From: Lepidodermella squamata
Lineage: Eukaryota > Gastrotricha
Length of the DNA: 64,000 nucleotides
Assembly: GCA_047495785.1 (NCBI GenBank)
Contig: JBLDXI010000019.1
Coordinates: forward strand, 1-64,000
Direction: 5' to 3'
In this document: positions 50,356 through 61,045 of the stretch, piece by piece
Numbering within the stretch: position 1 is the first letter of the stretch
Layout of the letters: the number at the start of each line of letters is the position of its first letter
Program-made: the position numbers and the translations under genes
Notes under the pieces: generated by a model
The model's input: the letters and a program-made list of their open reading frames with translations, nothing else
Database searches by the model: none
Told to the model about the DNA's origin: nothing

Positions 50356-53300
50356 ATGGAACCGCGGGAAAAATATGACCCCAAAGAGCCATTCATTATT
50401 CACTCGAGTGGCGGCTCCGTTCGACCGCCCCCCGACGATCGCGAACATCGGCGGAGATCAAAATGTAAGGTCGAATTATTTGTTTAATTTTTTGTTTAAT
50501 TTTGCAATTTTTTAGGCGCATTATGCTGCTGTATTTTCTGGATCATCCTAGCAATATTCGTCCTTTTGCTGATTTTTATATATTTTATATGGATTTGGCC
50601 AAACCAGTGCTTCCTCGTGCTCGACGACGATGCGCCGATTCAGCTGGGCATAAATGTCCGCGAGTCGCGTTTATTTGTCATTTTTACGAAACCTATACCA
50701 ACCGGCATCTTCAATAGCTCACTAAATATATGCGGTGATTCGGCGCCGATTGATACGACTTTTTTACCGGCTTTCGGCGGCCTCGAAATATCGGCGGCGA
50801 ATTTGACGCTTCGCACGGCGAAATGCCAGAATTTACCGCTTGGCGTTGACGCTACAACCGGTACGCTGCGATTTGTCATCGAAAATGACATCAACGAGAC
50901 GCGCGTTACGGTTCGCGACGTCGGCGTGCGTTTCACGGCGCTGGATTTGCCACGCCACGGCTATTTCGAGCTGAAAAGCAACGAGCAAAGCGTGCAAATA
51001 TCGTCTCCATCCAAGGGGTTAGTCAATTTATTTTCCAGTAATTTTTTTACGATTTTTCAATTAATTTATGACTCACTGTGTTGACAAATTTCCACATCCT
51101 ATAGCTTATTCATTATTTTGTTTTGTCCTCCCACTATATGGGCCCATTGAGGCACCTGTTCAAAGAATTAGCGTACATTTTCACGCGCGTGGTACAGGTG
51201 CTATAAGACGTGAATGGCTAGCTAAATTGTATAAAAGAAACCTTTGTTGACTTGAGGAATCTTTTGAAAATTCCTAATGAGATAAAAATGTATCTATAAG
51301 GCACAGGACACCTTTCAAATTAATAGGATTCTGAAGTTTGTGACATTGCAAGTGAAAGCAAATTTTCCCATTTTCGGCCCCAAAAATCGCAGGTCCATTT
51401 TGTTTTGATTGAGCGGAAAATTCCATTATTTTTGTTTGCAGAAAAATATGAGGATATTTTCTTGGATTTCGAATTTTCCCTAAAATTGAGACAATTTGAG
51501 TGGGTTGCCATCGGAAATAAGATGACGAGAAGCTCGCAAAATGCAAAAAATATGAGGCTGGACGAAAAATTGAAAAAATTGAGTGTTAACCAGCAACCTT
51601 GCGGGTCATTTTTGCTTTAATTCGATTTTTTTATTCGATCTTGAAGTTACCGCGAAATCTTGGGCAAAATCAAGAAAAATCCAGGAAAAGTCTCGTTTTT
51701 CGCCGTCAGCTAGCTAAAAAATCAGAATATCTTTTAGCAGAACCAAATTTACCAGTTGTGAAACCAAAATTGGCTGTAGCGGAAAAAAATTTCACGAGTT
51801 GGCACAAAATTAAAAACTATTAAACATTTTCGAAATTGTGTTTAATCACGATTATGAGTTGTTCTCAAAGTGATGGTTATACTGGAAATCGTCGACAATT
51901 TTATGATCATTTATTTGGATTTTTCATTTTTTAAATTGATCGGGATAAGTATTCCAGAAAATTCGGAAGATGCATTTTGTGCGAATCAATTACTCAAAAT
52001 TAGGTGTCGCAACCCGCTACGGTTATTTTTGGTTCCGCTAAAATTAAGATTCTAAAAAGTTAGATCAAAGCACGAATTTTGAATTCAAAATATTGATTGT
52101 TTTTCGATTTTTTTGTAGGGTTGCAATAGATTTCGTCGACGATGGCGTTGTGACGTTCGAACCTGCAATAGGCGTTGTTTACTCGACATTTCAAGCCGTT
52201 TTAGCTTCAGAAATAATTTTATTACCCGGCAACTCGCCGAACAATTACTGCGGCGCACCGGCGATCGGCGTCGGGCTGGACGCGTCAATTTTCGAAAAAG
52301 CCTGGCAAGCTTTTAAATACTGGATGAAAAACTCGTTCCCGGAAATGTCGCCAATCGGCATCGCTCAACTGTTCTCACTCACGGGGCTGCAACTGGACGA
52401 AATTCACATGAAAACTAAACCGGTTTCTTTCGAAATGAAAACTTCAACCCCGCCCAAGCACATGCCTGTTTTCGTGAAACACGGCCAGTTAAAGGTCGAT
52501 CAATCTTCGGTTAGTATCAGTGATTTATCGCTGAAAGTCGAAGGCGATACGCCGAAAACTAAGGAATACCACCTTAAAACTCGAGCGAGAATTCGAGTTC
52601 ATGTACCAGCTGGTAGCGTAGAGGCAGTTGCTATGTTGAAAGAGCGGCTCGAAATCGCAACGTCATTCAACGACACGATATTCGATCTTCCATTCGATAT
52701 CGACATATTCAACAGCAACAGTCGTAAATTGACGAAAAACGAGTCGGTCGAAGAGGTCGGGTTCAGCCAGCGTGAAATTTTAGCCATGCGGCATAACGAC
52801 ACTGGGTCGTTCCGCATGAAACACCTCAGCGTGAGAAGTGCCCTGGATAACAGTACGATTTTCACGCCGTCGCTATCCGGCATTGTCGAGCCGATTTTCA
52901 TCCGATCATCGCGGCAAATTGTCGCGACCCCGCAATGCAACGCCCTGCTTTATAAATTCATCTCAATGGATTTCGTCACGTCCGCCTTAACAGTTCCGGC
53001 CGGCCAGGCGTTGAAGGTTGTAGTTCAGGGCTCGAATCAAGACTCGACCCCGTTGACGATAAATTTGTACCAACTCGGCAGGGTGGCTAATAACATGAAA
53101 CTTATCGTTTCATCGACTTGTCTCGAGGAGAAAGAACGGACGGAAAAGGCGAATCGATCGCAGGAGAAACGGCACAACCGGCCGCGGAGTGATGCGTTGC
53201 TATCAGGCGACCACGCTGCTGGGTCTTACTCTTACAACTACAACATCACCCTAGACCCGGCTTTGACATCGGCAGCAGCGGATGAAGAAGGTGATTTTCT

Positions 53301-53493
53301 AGCCGGTATGAAGTTGCAGCATTTTACGTTCAACGCAACGGAGGTCGACGCGCGCGTTCATCCGTTGCACAATTTTTTGCAAATTGATAAAATTCAAATA
53401 TCGCTCAATGCAACGAATAGCGACAAGGCGAAGCTGGACCTACAAGTTGGCCTCAAGCAGTCGTCGACGCCTCTCATCCGGGCTCTACTGTGA
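50356..53493 (+). CDS. Large type II single-pass membrane protein, unrecognised family
   Basis: Exons 50356-50464, 50516-51017 and 52119-53493 flank introns of 51 and 1,101 bp, giving about 660 residues. A short cytosolic N-terminus with basic residues (HRRRSK) is followed by a Cys-containing membrane segment (ALCCCIFWIILAIFVLLLIF). The remainder is predicted extracellular, rich in beta-type alternation, with many N-x-S/T sequons (FNSSLNICG, SFNDTIFD, YNYNITLD). No domain is recognised with confidence; the beta-rich layout recalls LEA2/TMEM106-like or lipid-binding folds, but that is only impression. The large intron is AT-rich with no gene seen. Confidence 0.75.
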
Positions 53494-54805
53494 TTTTTAC
53501 GCATTTTATCAACCTGGTAGAAAATTGTTAGTCAGTTATTACTAAAATCCAAGTTTCTTCTTCTTCCATCTCATTTGAAATAATATGCAGAGCGATATCT
53601 CAAGCCGATCTGACTGAATCATTTTATTATAAAAATATATTGAGATTTCTTCGAAGATGAAGCTTTAAAAAACTTTCGCCTCAGTAACTACGCAAATCTC
53701 GAGCTGCAATATAGAAAAATCTTCCAATCCCTATATTCCGATTCCTTACTCCTGAAAAAAATCGTGCTGTTTTTTTTTTGACAAACTTCACATCGAAAGG
53801 CTGCTAAATTTTTTACTCGTATGCGGCTCAAGTTCGATTTCACTTTTTTTCAAACAAAAAAAAACTGTTGTGTGAAAAATCTGTTTTTATCGTTTTGTCT
53901 TCCCGCATATGCTATATTCTCTTTTATTATCGCAGCGTTGAACATATCATTTTAACACTATTTAAACGGCGATTATAATATGATGATGAACCGTGAGATA
54001 TCATGTTGTGACAAATTTCTTTTTTTTTCTTCTGTACAGGTGAAATCACATTGTGAAAAACAGAGAGAAAACTAGCGCAATCGATAATGAGAATGATGAT
54101 TTTTTTGTCCAAAGGAGCAATAAAATATGTGAATGATTGAAAAGTTGCCAATGTTTTTTTTGTTGAATATTGCTCCAATATACAAGCGTCCAAGTGTAGA
54201 ATTGAACCTTAGCACCTTGAACTTTAGCACCTTCTGGCCTCGCGCCATCATATATGTTAGATAGCTCGTCTTGAGTACTATAAACATAGACATAATTTAG
54301 GATAGACTGCTTACTCACGAGAAAGGGTGCTACGCCATGGGCGCCAGATAGTCAGCTGATTCATCGGCGCTTGGAGGAAACGTAAACAAAATATTCGATT
54401 GGTTTTCTACTGGTTCCGTGACGGCTTCGTTTATTTCAAGGGTTCCGTTGACGGATCCAGACAGAGGAAATCACGAGGAACACTCTGATTATTTTTTCGA
54501 AATTTTTGAAGGCATTTTAACTGGTTTTATAAATGGTTTCGTTCGATAAACAATTTGATGAGTGTTCAAATAAAAAATGTTTGCACTTTTGAGGGGAGCC
54601 AGCGCAGGTAGGTCAGGGCTTAATTGTTCTTTGGGCGCGAAGTTTCGAAGTTACTATAGAATCCTCTTGAATTCGATAACTTGAATCGACCAACTACTTA
54701 ATTTTTTCACGTTTAAAAAACCCACCTTAATTTTTGCCACCTTGGAAGATTGAAGCTACAGTGCATAGGGAATAGAGTTACTTATTATCTCTTTCAAATA
54801 GGCGA
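53494..54805. other. Intergenic, no gene supported
   Basis: It is AT-rich, with poly-T and poly-A runs. No domain, RNA gene or foldback was recognised. A pyrimidine-rich stretch and AG (CTCTTTCAAATAG, ending 54,801) lie just before the next start. Confidence 0.4.
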
Positions 54806-55720
54806 ATGCTGACCCTAATTTTAAGTATTAAATTGAAAGGCTTGTTCTTAACAATAGCCCTGCTAAATGGATGGCTCCATCGAGTTGTTACAAAGAAAGC
54901 CAAGCCTACTCCAATCCCACCTACACCGGCAACCCCAAAACCGCTAACTCTGGCCGCTCATTGGATCCCGCCAGATTACGTATTTATCATGCGTCCTAAT
55001 CGCAAGTTCTACAGGAGACGCAAAGTCAAGGCGGACAACATATGGGAAAAGTTGGGCAAAGGCTGGGTTAGATTCGTTGATTTTCTGCCCATTTCCGAAG
55101 GCAGAAAGTCATTCATGGCGCTTCACGGCGATCCTAGGCACAAATTTCACCGCGGAATCGACTTTATTGAAGGAATAATAACAGAGGATGAAAAACGGTG
55201 GTTTGAGGGCTGGGCGACACCACCATCTACAAAATGGGCAACATACCCGAGACATCTCAAGGTTGATTACCTAAAAAGCATTGAATGGGCCACGCGAAGC
55301 AATGAGGTAGTAGAAAAACCGCCGGAAGAGCTGCCAGCAGAGTCGAGAGCAGATGAGCCGACGTTCACTTGGAAAAAAGCTGGCTGGGTTATCGCCAGCA
55401 TAGTCGCCAATGTGATTATATCAGCCGCAACAGTGGCATTGTTCGTTTTTGTCGTCAACTCGATTCGAGCCAACGATAGGGAGACGAGAATGCAACAGCT
55501 TAATAACGCGAATCACTCTAGATCATCGAACGCTGAGGGACGAATAATCGCTTCGGTATCTGAATTAATTCAAGATTCGGTAAGTCTTCAAAGACTAATG
55601 CAGCATGGCGAAGAGGACTACTTTCCGAGACCTAGTGGAAAATTAGCTTCAAGTGATCGATTCTTCTTACTAAGCCACATGACGGACGATTCAATAAATG
55701 ATTACGATCCCCTTTTTTAG
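54806..55720 (+). CDS. Single-pass membrane protein, paralogous family member 1
   Basis: This 304-residue single-exon protein starts with a hydrophobic segment (LFLTIALLNGWLHRV) that could be a signal peptide, followed by a Pro/Thr-rich stretch (KPTPIPPTPATPKPLTL). The region FYRRRKVKADNIWEKLGKGW is clearly shared with the gene at 63,649. A second hydrophobic segment (VIASIVANVIISAATVALFVFVV) lies at about 195-217, and an acidic C-terminal tail follows. I do not recognise the family. Confidence 0.78.
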   Translation: MLTLILSIKLKGLFLTIALLNGWLHRVVTKKAKPTPIPPTPATPKPLTLAAHWIPPDYVFIMRPNRKFYRRRKVKADNIWEKLGKGWVRFVDFLPISEGRKSFMALHGDPRHKFHRGIDFIEGIITEDEKRWFEGWATPPSTKWATYPRHLKVDYLKSIEWATRSNEVVEKPPEELPAESRADEPTFTWKKAGWVIASIVANVIISAATVALFVFVVNSIRANDRETRMQQLNNANHSRSSNAEGRIIASVSELIQDSVSLQRLMQHGEEDYFPRPSGKLASSDRFFLLSHMTDDSINDYDPLF

Positions 55721-56145
55721 ATTACTACCCTTAAAAAAACGTATCGATAATCGCTTAAACTGCTTGAAAAGTCGGCGAAAACCCTGTTTAATTCATCTTT
55801 CAACCAGCGGTCTAAAAGGTCTCAATCTACATTATTTCATCTCGTATACTGGTGCTTGGTGTGTAACCAAAATCTCGTAGAATACCAAGCCTCAAATCTT
55901 GCATACAAGGTGAATAATCGAAGCAAAAAAAACAAAGTTCAAGTCGTCTATTGCTATCAAAGTTGGGAATAAGCTTATTGCACCCTTGCATTTTGAATTT
56001 CACGCAAAATAGAGAAAAGAGGGATATTATAGGAGAGGAAGAGGTTGTCAAAACCAAAAATTCGTTTCCCAGCAGAATTAAAAAGTCCAGCGTAAAAAAG
56101 AGAGCTTCCTCATTCCTTTCAGTCAGCGCGAATTACCTAGCAGTA
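55721..56145. other. Spacer between family members 1 and 2
   Basis: It contains an in-frame open extension upstream of the next ATG but no conserved sequence. Acceptor-like CCTTTCAG ends near 56,122. Confidence 0.4.
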
Positions 56146-56973
56146 ATGTCACTTCAACGCCTGGAAAGCTTGCTATGGTCCATTGCTTTGCTTAACCAGG
56201 TGATTTTTCAACCTGTGATAACACAACCCTCCGACGAGGTCAGCAATATTAAAACAGCCTCCGACGAATCAGCGTTAGCGCAGAAGACTCAAGTAGGAAT
56301 TAACAATGAAGCCACGGGGCAATTGCCCGAACACCTTCAAAAACATTTGAATTTCGCCGAAAATGCTGGCGGAACTCAACCAGCTTTAAAGGAGAGGCCA
56401 ATCATACCCTATGGTAAGGAGGCCAATACATTCAAATACACCGGCCAGGAGCCGAAAGGATTTCGCGGAAAAATCAAGATAATTGGGCTCTGGCTGGCTA
56501 AACATTTCTTACCGGGCGGCCTCAAACTGAAAGCGGCGAATTCGATTGACAAGAAAGGGAGGTACCACATGGCCGCCTACTCGGATTCCACTACAGGAAA
56601 GGTGTTATTCTACATCGGTATGTTTGTGGTCACGGTGGTGGTTATTGCTTTGAGTCAGCGCATTTTGGGTGCCTTAGTAACCACCATTAACGACCGAAGA
56701 AAAAACCTTGTGGAACAAGAAGATCGGCTAAACAAACTTATGTTACAACAGTCGGGTAAAGCAGAAGGGCGCGTCGCGCCTTATGAAGTGCTCGATGCTA
56801 TCATCGAAGATAATCAGGTGGATAAATTTGATGATTTCGATCAACTTCTCCAGCTGGAACCAATTTTCCCTCATCCGGACGAAACAACATGCTTGACAGA
56901 TGAATTCTTCAAAGTCGCCAACTTGTCCCAGAAAAGCGTCGAAGATTACTATCCCGCTTTAACCGAGACATGA
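56146..56973 (+). CDS. Single-pass membrane protein, paralogous family member 2
   Basis: This protein has 275 residues from ATG 56,146 (MSLQRLESLLWSIALLNQ), which aligns with the N-terminal hydrophobic LALLNQ/IALLNG segment of the other members. The frame continues 195 nt further upstream but without similarity. The middle has GFRGKIKIIGLWLAKHFLPGG. A transmembrane segment (VLFYIGMFVVTVVVIALSQ) and a coiled-coil-like NDRRKNLVEQEDRLNKLM follow, then an acidic tail ending VEDYYPAL, where member 1 has EEDYFPRP. It is more divergent than the other two. Confidence 0.75.
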   Translation: MSLQRLESLLWSIALLNQVIFQPVITQPSDEVSNIKTASDESALAQKTQVGINNEATGQLPEHLQKHLNFAENAGGTQPALKERPIIPYGKEANTFKYTGQEPKGFRGKIKIIGLWLAKHFLPGGLKLKAANSIDKKGRYHMAAYSDSTTGKVLFYIGMFVVTVVVIALSQRILGALVTTINDRRKNLVEQEDRLNKLMLQQSGKAEGRVAPYEVLDAIIEDNQVDKFDDFDQLLQLEPIFPHPDETTCLTDEFFKVANLSQKSVEDYYPALTET

Positions 56974-58026
56974 AGGCTTTCGAAATGAATAAATGGGTAG
57001 TAAAATGTAGAAAGATCCATGCAATTGAATAAAAAGGGATTATGATAATGCGTAATAAGTCCTAAGCCAACGCGCTCTCTACATCGCAGGATTTTCCGAA
57101 AAATTCGCGACTCCGCAGGCAGATTCGCTCGCAGAAAAATCTCTGAATAGTGATAATATCCAGCAGAAAGTTACGCTTATGAAATCGTTCGTGATTAGTA
57201 AAAGGTCACCAGTCATTAAAGTCTGGAGTACCGAGTGTTCGTTCGTATGCGCGATTGCAGCCTGATCATATTTACCGTTATTTGTTTTATTGGAGCCATC
57301 AGTACCTGAAGTTCCTATAGTACCTTCGGGGCGTTTTTATCCCAGTTTAGTACCGCAGCATTAAAGTCCCGCAGCAGGCTTTTTTTCCGCCTGGACGGTT
57401 TTACCAACCATCAGAATTACCGTTGGTAGTCTCCTGTCAACCCCCCTAACTGGTTCACGGCATGTCTTCAATGCCGTGAAGGATTCTGCGATTGGATGCT
57501 TCAGCATCCATCTCCCGCTGACACCGCCAGTGCAGTCGCCAATTTACCAGCTGAATTCTCAAACTTGAGCTAGCTTATTCGAGCGCAATACAGGACCAGA
57601 AACCAGGTTAAACGCGTGTGACATTTTTCGTTTAATCTCAGGGAATTCCTAATCGTTCGCAACTTTTGAAATGCACCGTGAAGATTAAAAGTCTACGCGC
57701 TTACTTAGTGTTATTATCACATTTTCGTCACGTGTCCAAGTTTTCGCACGCGCCTAGGCGTATTCCGAAAACATTTTCGACTGCGGTTCATGCGATATAG
57801 CTGCATGACCTATTTATCAATTTTCTATCACACGCGTCATTAAGAAGTCATTAATACTAGTTCAAATAAAAAAATCGGTCTATTATCTGAGAGAAAATTC
57901 CAATGGAAAACGGTGTTTACCGGTCGTGCTCTCCCACGACATACAGATGCTGTTTTATTTGTTTTGTCCATTATTTAACGGACACAGCCCGCGAGCCATC
58001 TCACATTCGCAAATTTACATTCTAAA
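56974..58026. other. Intergenic region containing the structured block
   Basis: Outside 57,300-57,560 no gene is supported. The last 100 bp before 58,027 is the leader of the next gene. Confidence 0.4.
57300..57560. ncRNA. Candidate structured RNA with several perfect hairpins
   Basis: Three stems lie in about 110 bp: ACCAAC/GTTGGT (57,403-57,427), a perfect 10-bp stem TTCACGGCAT/ATGCCGTGAA (57,454-57,480), and TGGATGC-TTCA-GCATCCA (57,493-57,510). Composition is unlike the AT-rich flanks, and there is no open frame longer than 60 codons. I could not match it to U1, U2, U4, U5, U6 or tRNA patterns. It may be a non-coding RNA, a repeat fragment or foreign DNA. Confidence 0.35.
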
Positions 58027-59673
58027 ATGGTTAACTTTCCACTGACTGTCTTGCTTCTTAGCTTGGCTGTTCAGCACTCATCGGCAGCCACTCGGCAAAT
58101 TATACCCTGGCCTCGTAGAGCCGATCTGCTTGGATTCTGGCCTTTGGATCGTTATTCAGGTTTGAAAGACGTATCCGGTCGTAATGCCAACTGTCAACGT
58201 TCTTGCGGCGGTGTCAGCAACACAGCCTACGCCGGACCGTTTGGTCAGGATGAGACAAGTCACTGGAGAAAAGATGGCACAAACGGCATCTTTGGCATTA
58301 CACTTCAGCCGCAGAATGTCAGCAGCCGCCGATCTATGACTGTGAGCATGTTTGTGAAGGTCCGTTATGTCGATGATGAAAACTTACGCGGCAACTTCAT
58401 TAACCTAACTGATGATAACGGCCAAAGCTATCTGAGCTTGGATTTGAAGGTCGCTTCAGACTTGCACCCTCAGCTGGTAATCAGTGGTCAGAACGGGGAG
58501 ATTGGCACATATGAAGTCTTTCGTGGTAAAGATTGGTCGTTTTTTGCGGTGGTCATTGACAACGACCAGTCTTCTTGCACGGTCGCCGTCCACGGACCAT
58601 GGGGTCCAATGTACGCTGCCACCTACAAGCCTAAATTTTGCGACAATCTTGAAAAAGCCCGGCGACTGGTTGTCGGCTCAGCTTTAACTTCAGATAGATA
58701 TTATCTTGGAACCTCTCTTTCTTGTGTTATGGTTTACGATGCGGCTCTTGCGACGAACGAAGTGCGTGAGGCTTATGAGGCCTGCAGAGCCGCTCATGGT
58801 ACTGTACCCAGTGGAGCTCCTTATATTCCTTACCCGCCAATTCCGCAAGCAACTGCAACTGTTCCGCAAAACGGTCAGTTCCCATGGATAGCAAGGATTG
58901 AAAACAAGAAGGGTTTTAGATGCGCTGGCGTGATCATCGACCCTGTCTTCATTCTGACTTCCGGCAGCTGTGTTTCGGGCGAAGATCTTTTAGGACTGAA
59001 AGTTCTAGCGGGCTTTTACAACTTTACTCTTGGTGCGACCTATCCCGTTTTGGAGTACAATGTGCATCCGCTTTACAATGGCACATTCGCTGATATCGCG
59101 GTTATAAAGCTTAAGGAGTCGATAACCATTGATGGTAACAAATACGTCAATACGGCTTTAATACCAGATTTCAGCATGGTCAAGAGCAACTTTGCGCAAA
59201 ACGAGACGCATTTCTTCTACGGTTGGGGTATCAATGGCCGCGCGCCTACAGTGAGCGTGAACAAGGCGAGATATGCCGCGGGTGCAGTATTTCAAAACGT
59301 GAGTTGCAAGAAAGCTGCGGGCGCGACTTACAGCGAGACTTACAACGCTTGCTTCGAAAGCCGTTTGGAAAAAATGAAGAATGTTCCGTGCGATGGTGAC
59401 GAGGGAAGCCCGGTTATGGTCCCAGCCACAGACATTCTTGAAAACGAACTCTTGAAAACTGTAGGTTTAAATCTACCATCTTATTGTTAAACTGTCAACT
59501 TAATATTCCAATTTGCATAGATCGCTATCGTCTCACGACGTAAGGCTGAGTGTCAAGCTGAAGATCCGGCTGTTCTCACTATAATTAGTCCTTACGTTAA
59601 CTGGATTCGTCAAACGATCGCATGTTATCTGCCTGGGCTAAAGGAACCAGCCACCTGTCCTCAGCCGCATTGA
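58027..59673 (+). CDS. Secreted LamG-like plus inactive trypsin-like protein
   Basis: Exons 58027-59460 and 59521-59673 flank a 60-bp GT-AG intron, giving about 528 residues. A signal peptide (about 1-20) precedes a concanavalin/LamG-like domain (LLGFWPLDRYSGLKDVSGRNAN, then CVMVYDAALATNEV) and an S1 trypsin-like domain (FPWIARI...CAGVIIDPVFILTSGSCV). The catalytic His position reads Ser (TSGSC for TAAHC) and the catalytic Ser position reads Glu (GDEGSP for GDSGGP), while the Asp is kept (ADIAVIKL). It is therefore a predicted non-catalytic serine protease homologue. Exon 2 supplies the C-terminal helix (VNWIRQTI). Confidence 0.85.
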
Positions 59674-60190
59674 TTACAAAATAAATTAAATGAGAAGAGG
59701 GTTTCCTCTATCTCGGAGACTAATTTCAAATGATTGCAGTCAAGGTCTATAATCTATAATTCTATTCGCTGATCGATCTGCTTGCAAAACTATGATTAAC
59801 TATATAACTCTATCAAATTATCAATGCTGAAATGCAATAAAAACAGTGCAATGCGACCACTGTGACCTCTATATGTTGAAACTGACAAATAGCGCAAGCT
59901 CATTTTATATCATTTATCTATGCATACTTATCATACGTTTATCATACAGGTCGCGCAATCACTTCTTCAATTGCTTTTGTTCGTTAAAAAAAGAAATCGA
60001 CGATAAAGATGTTTGCTTCTCAGTATTGGTACGAATAACGTACATTATTTTTATTCTTTTAGAAGAATATTACATAGGGGTGATTGAGATGGTAATCTAG
60101 CATGACACTTAAGTAATGCATACAGTAGAAAACCGATACAGTCACTACCGCTACAGTGAACGAAATCGCTGGCGCGTGGCTCAAAATAGC
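59674..60190. other. Intergenic, no gene supported
   Basis: Nothing recognisable beyond an AATAAA near the end of the preceding gene (59,681). Confidence 0.4.
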
Positions 60191-60297
60191 TTACCGTAAA
60201 TTCTGAAATACAAGCCCAGGCGGCACTACAAAGAACATCAAAGTGCCGACAAAGACACCTGGGCTTGTATTTGAATATTTACGGTAATTTTCGGAAT
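60191..60297. repeat. 107-bp inverted repeat (hairpin, MITE-like)
   Basis: The arms TTACCGTAAATTCTGAAATA and the facing TATTTGAATATTTACGGTAA pair, and continue through CAAGCCCAGG/CCTGGGCTTG. An inner GGCAC/GTGCC pair lies near the tip. Arms are about 33 bp with few mismatches. It has no coding content. Confidence 0.8.
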
Positions 60298-60474
60298 CTG
60301 CTATCGATATATCGTTCTTGCCACCATTCTCTATGCTTGCCGCGCAATATGTGGGATTTCGGGCTAGTGAATGTCATTTATTAGTGACTGCGCGCACGTT
60401 TTGTGTGCTATGTTGTAGCGTCAAGCGAAAAATCAATACTTGCATATTAATGAGGGGCCGTTTATGCGTTTATA

Positions 60475-60730
60475 CAGGCGTGTGTTCGCGGGCGAACTCG
60501 CGTTTGAAACTCTGCGGGGATTCCGTGCGCGTTTCATTGATGAGCGAAAGAGAATCGAGAATTTCTTGTTGGCGAACCTCGTTTATATGTTGAGATTGAC
60601 CCAATCTGTGCCCTGCAGCCGTTAAGAGTGGCCGCATTTTCGTCACTGCTACTAGTTGCAAGAAAGTCGTCACTGGAAAATACATCGAAAAGCACTCTGC
60701 CATTCATAGTGAACAATGCAGTCGCTTCGC
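60475..60730 (+). pseudogene. Degenerate adenosylhomocysteinase fragment, inverted relative to the gene
   Basis: Reading the + strand with frame changes gives TLRGFRARF (gene: ALRGFGARV), then VEIDPICALQ (gene: [10 protein letters not shown]), then [10 protein letters not shown]...VVTGKYIE (gene: [10 protein letters not shown]...VVTGEHIE). About 18 residues between the second and third blocks are missing. It lies about 320 bp beyond the 3' end of the intact-looking gene and on the opposite strand, so it arose from an inverted partial duplication. Confidence 0.85.
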
Positions 60731-61045
60731 GCAGAGATTATCCTCCGAAACTCATTGATCAGCATAGTCGGCGAATTGCCTGCCTTCGCCCTCTTCAAAA
60801 CCCCTCTTCAAAGACGCTCAGTCTAGAAGAGGCTAAATAAAACTATCATTATTATTTTTTTGCAGTTTCGGCACGTCCCTGCATTTCCAGCTCACCTGAG
60901 ATAGGAAAGGTGATCATCGAGCTGTTGCATCCGTTCATTAAAAACGCGTCAAACGTGAACCACGTAAAAAACCACATGAAAAAACAATCAAACAAAACAA
61001 TGAATTTCCTCAACTTTACTGAAGCCCAGCTGAATGGGGCTGAGT

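Noticed and set aside
57000-57560. Bacterial or phage contamination in the intergenic block
   Set aside because: Composition and hairpins raise the thought, but I could not match any gene and there is no open frame; kept only as a finding for database search.
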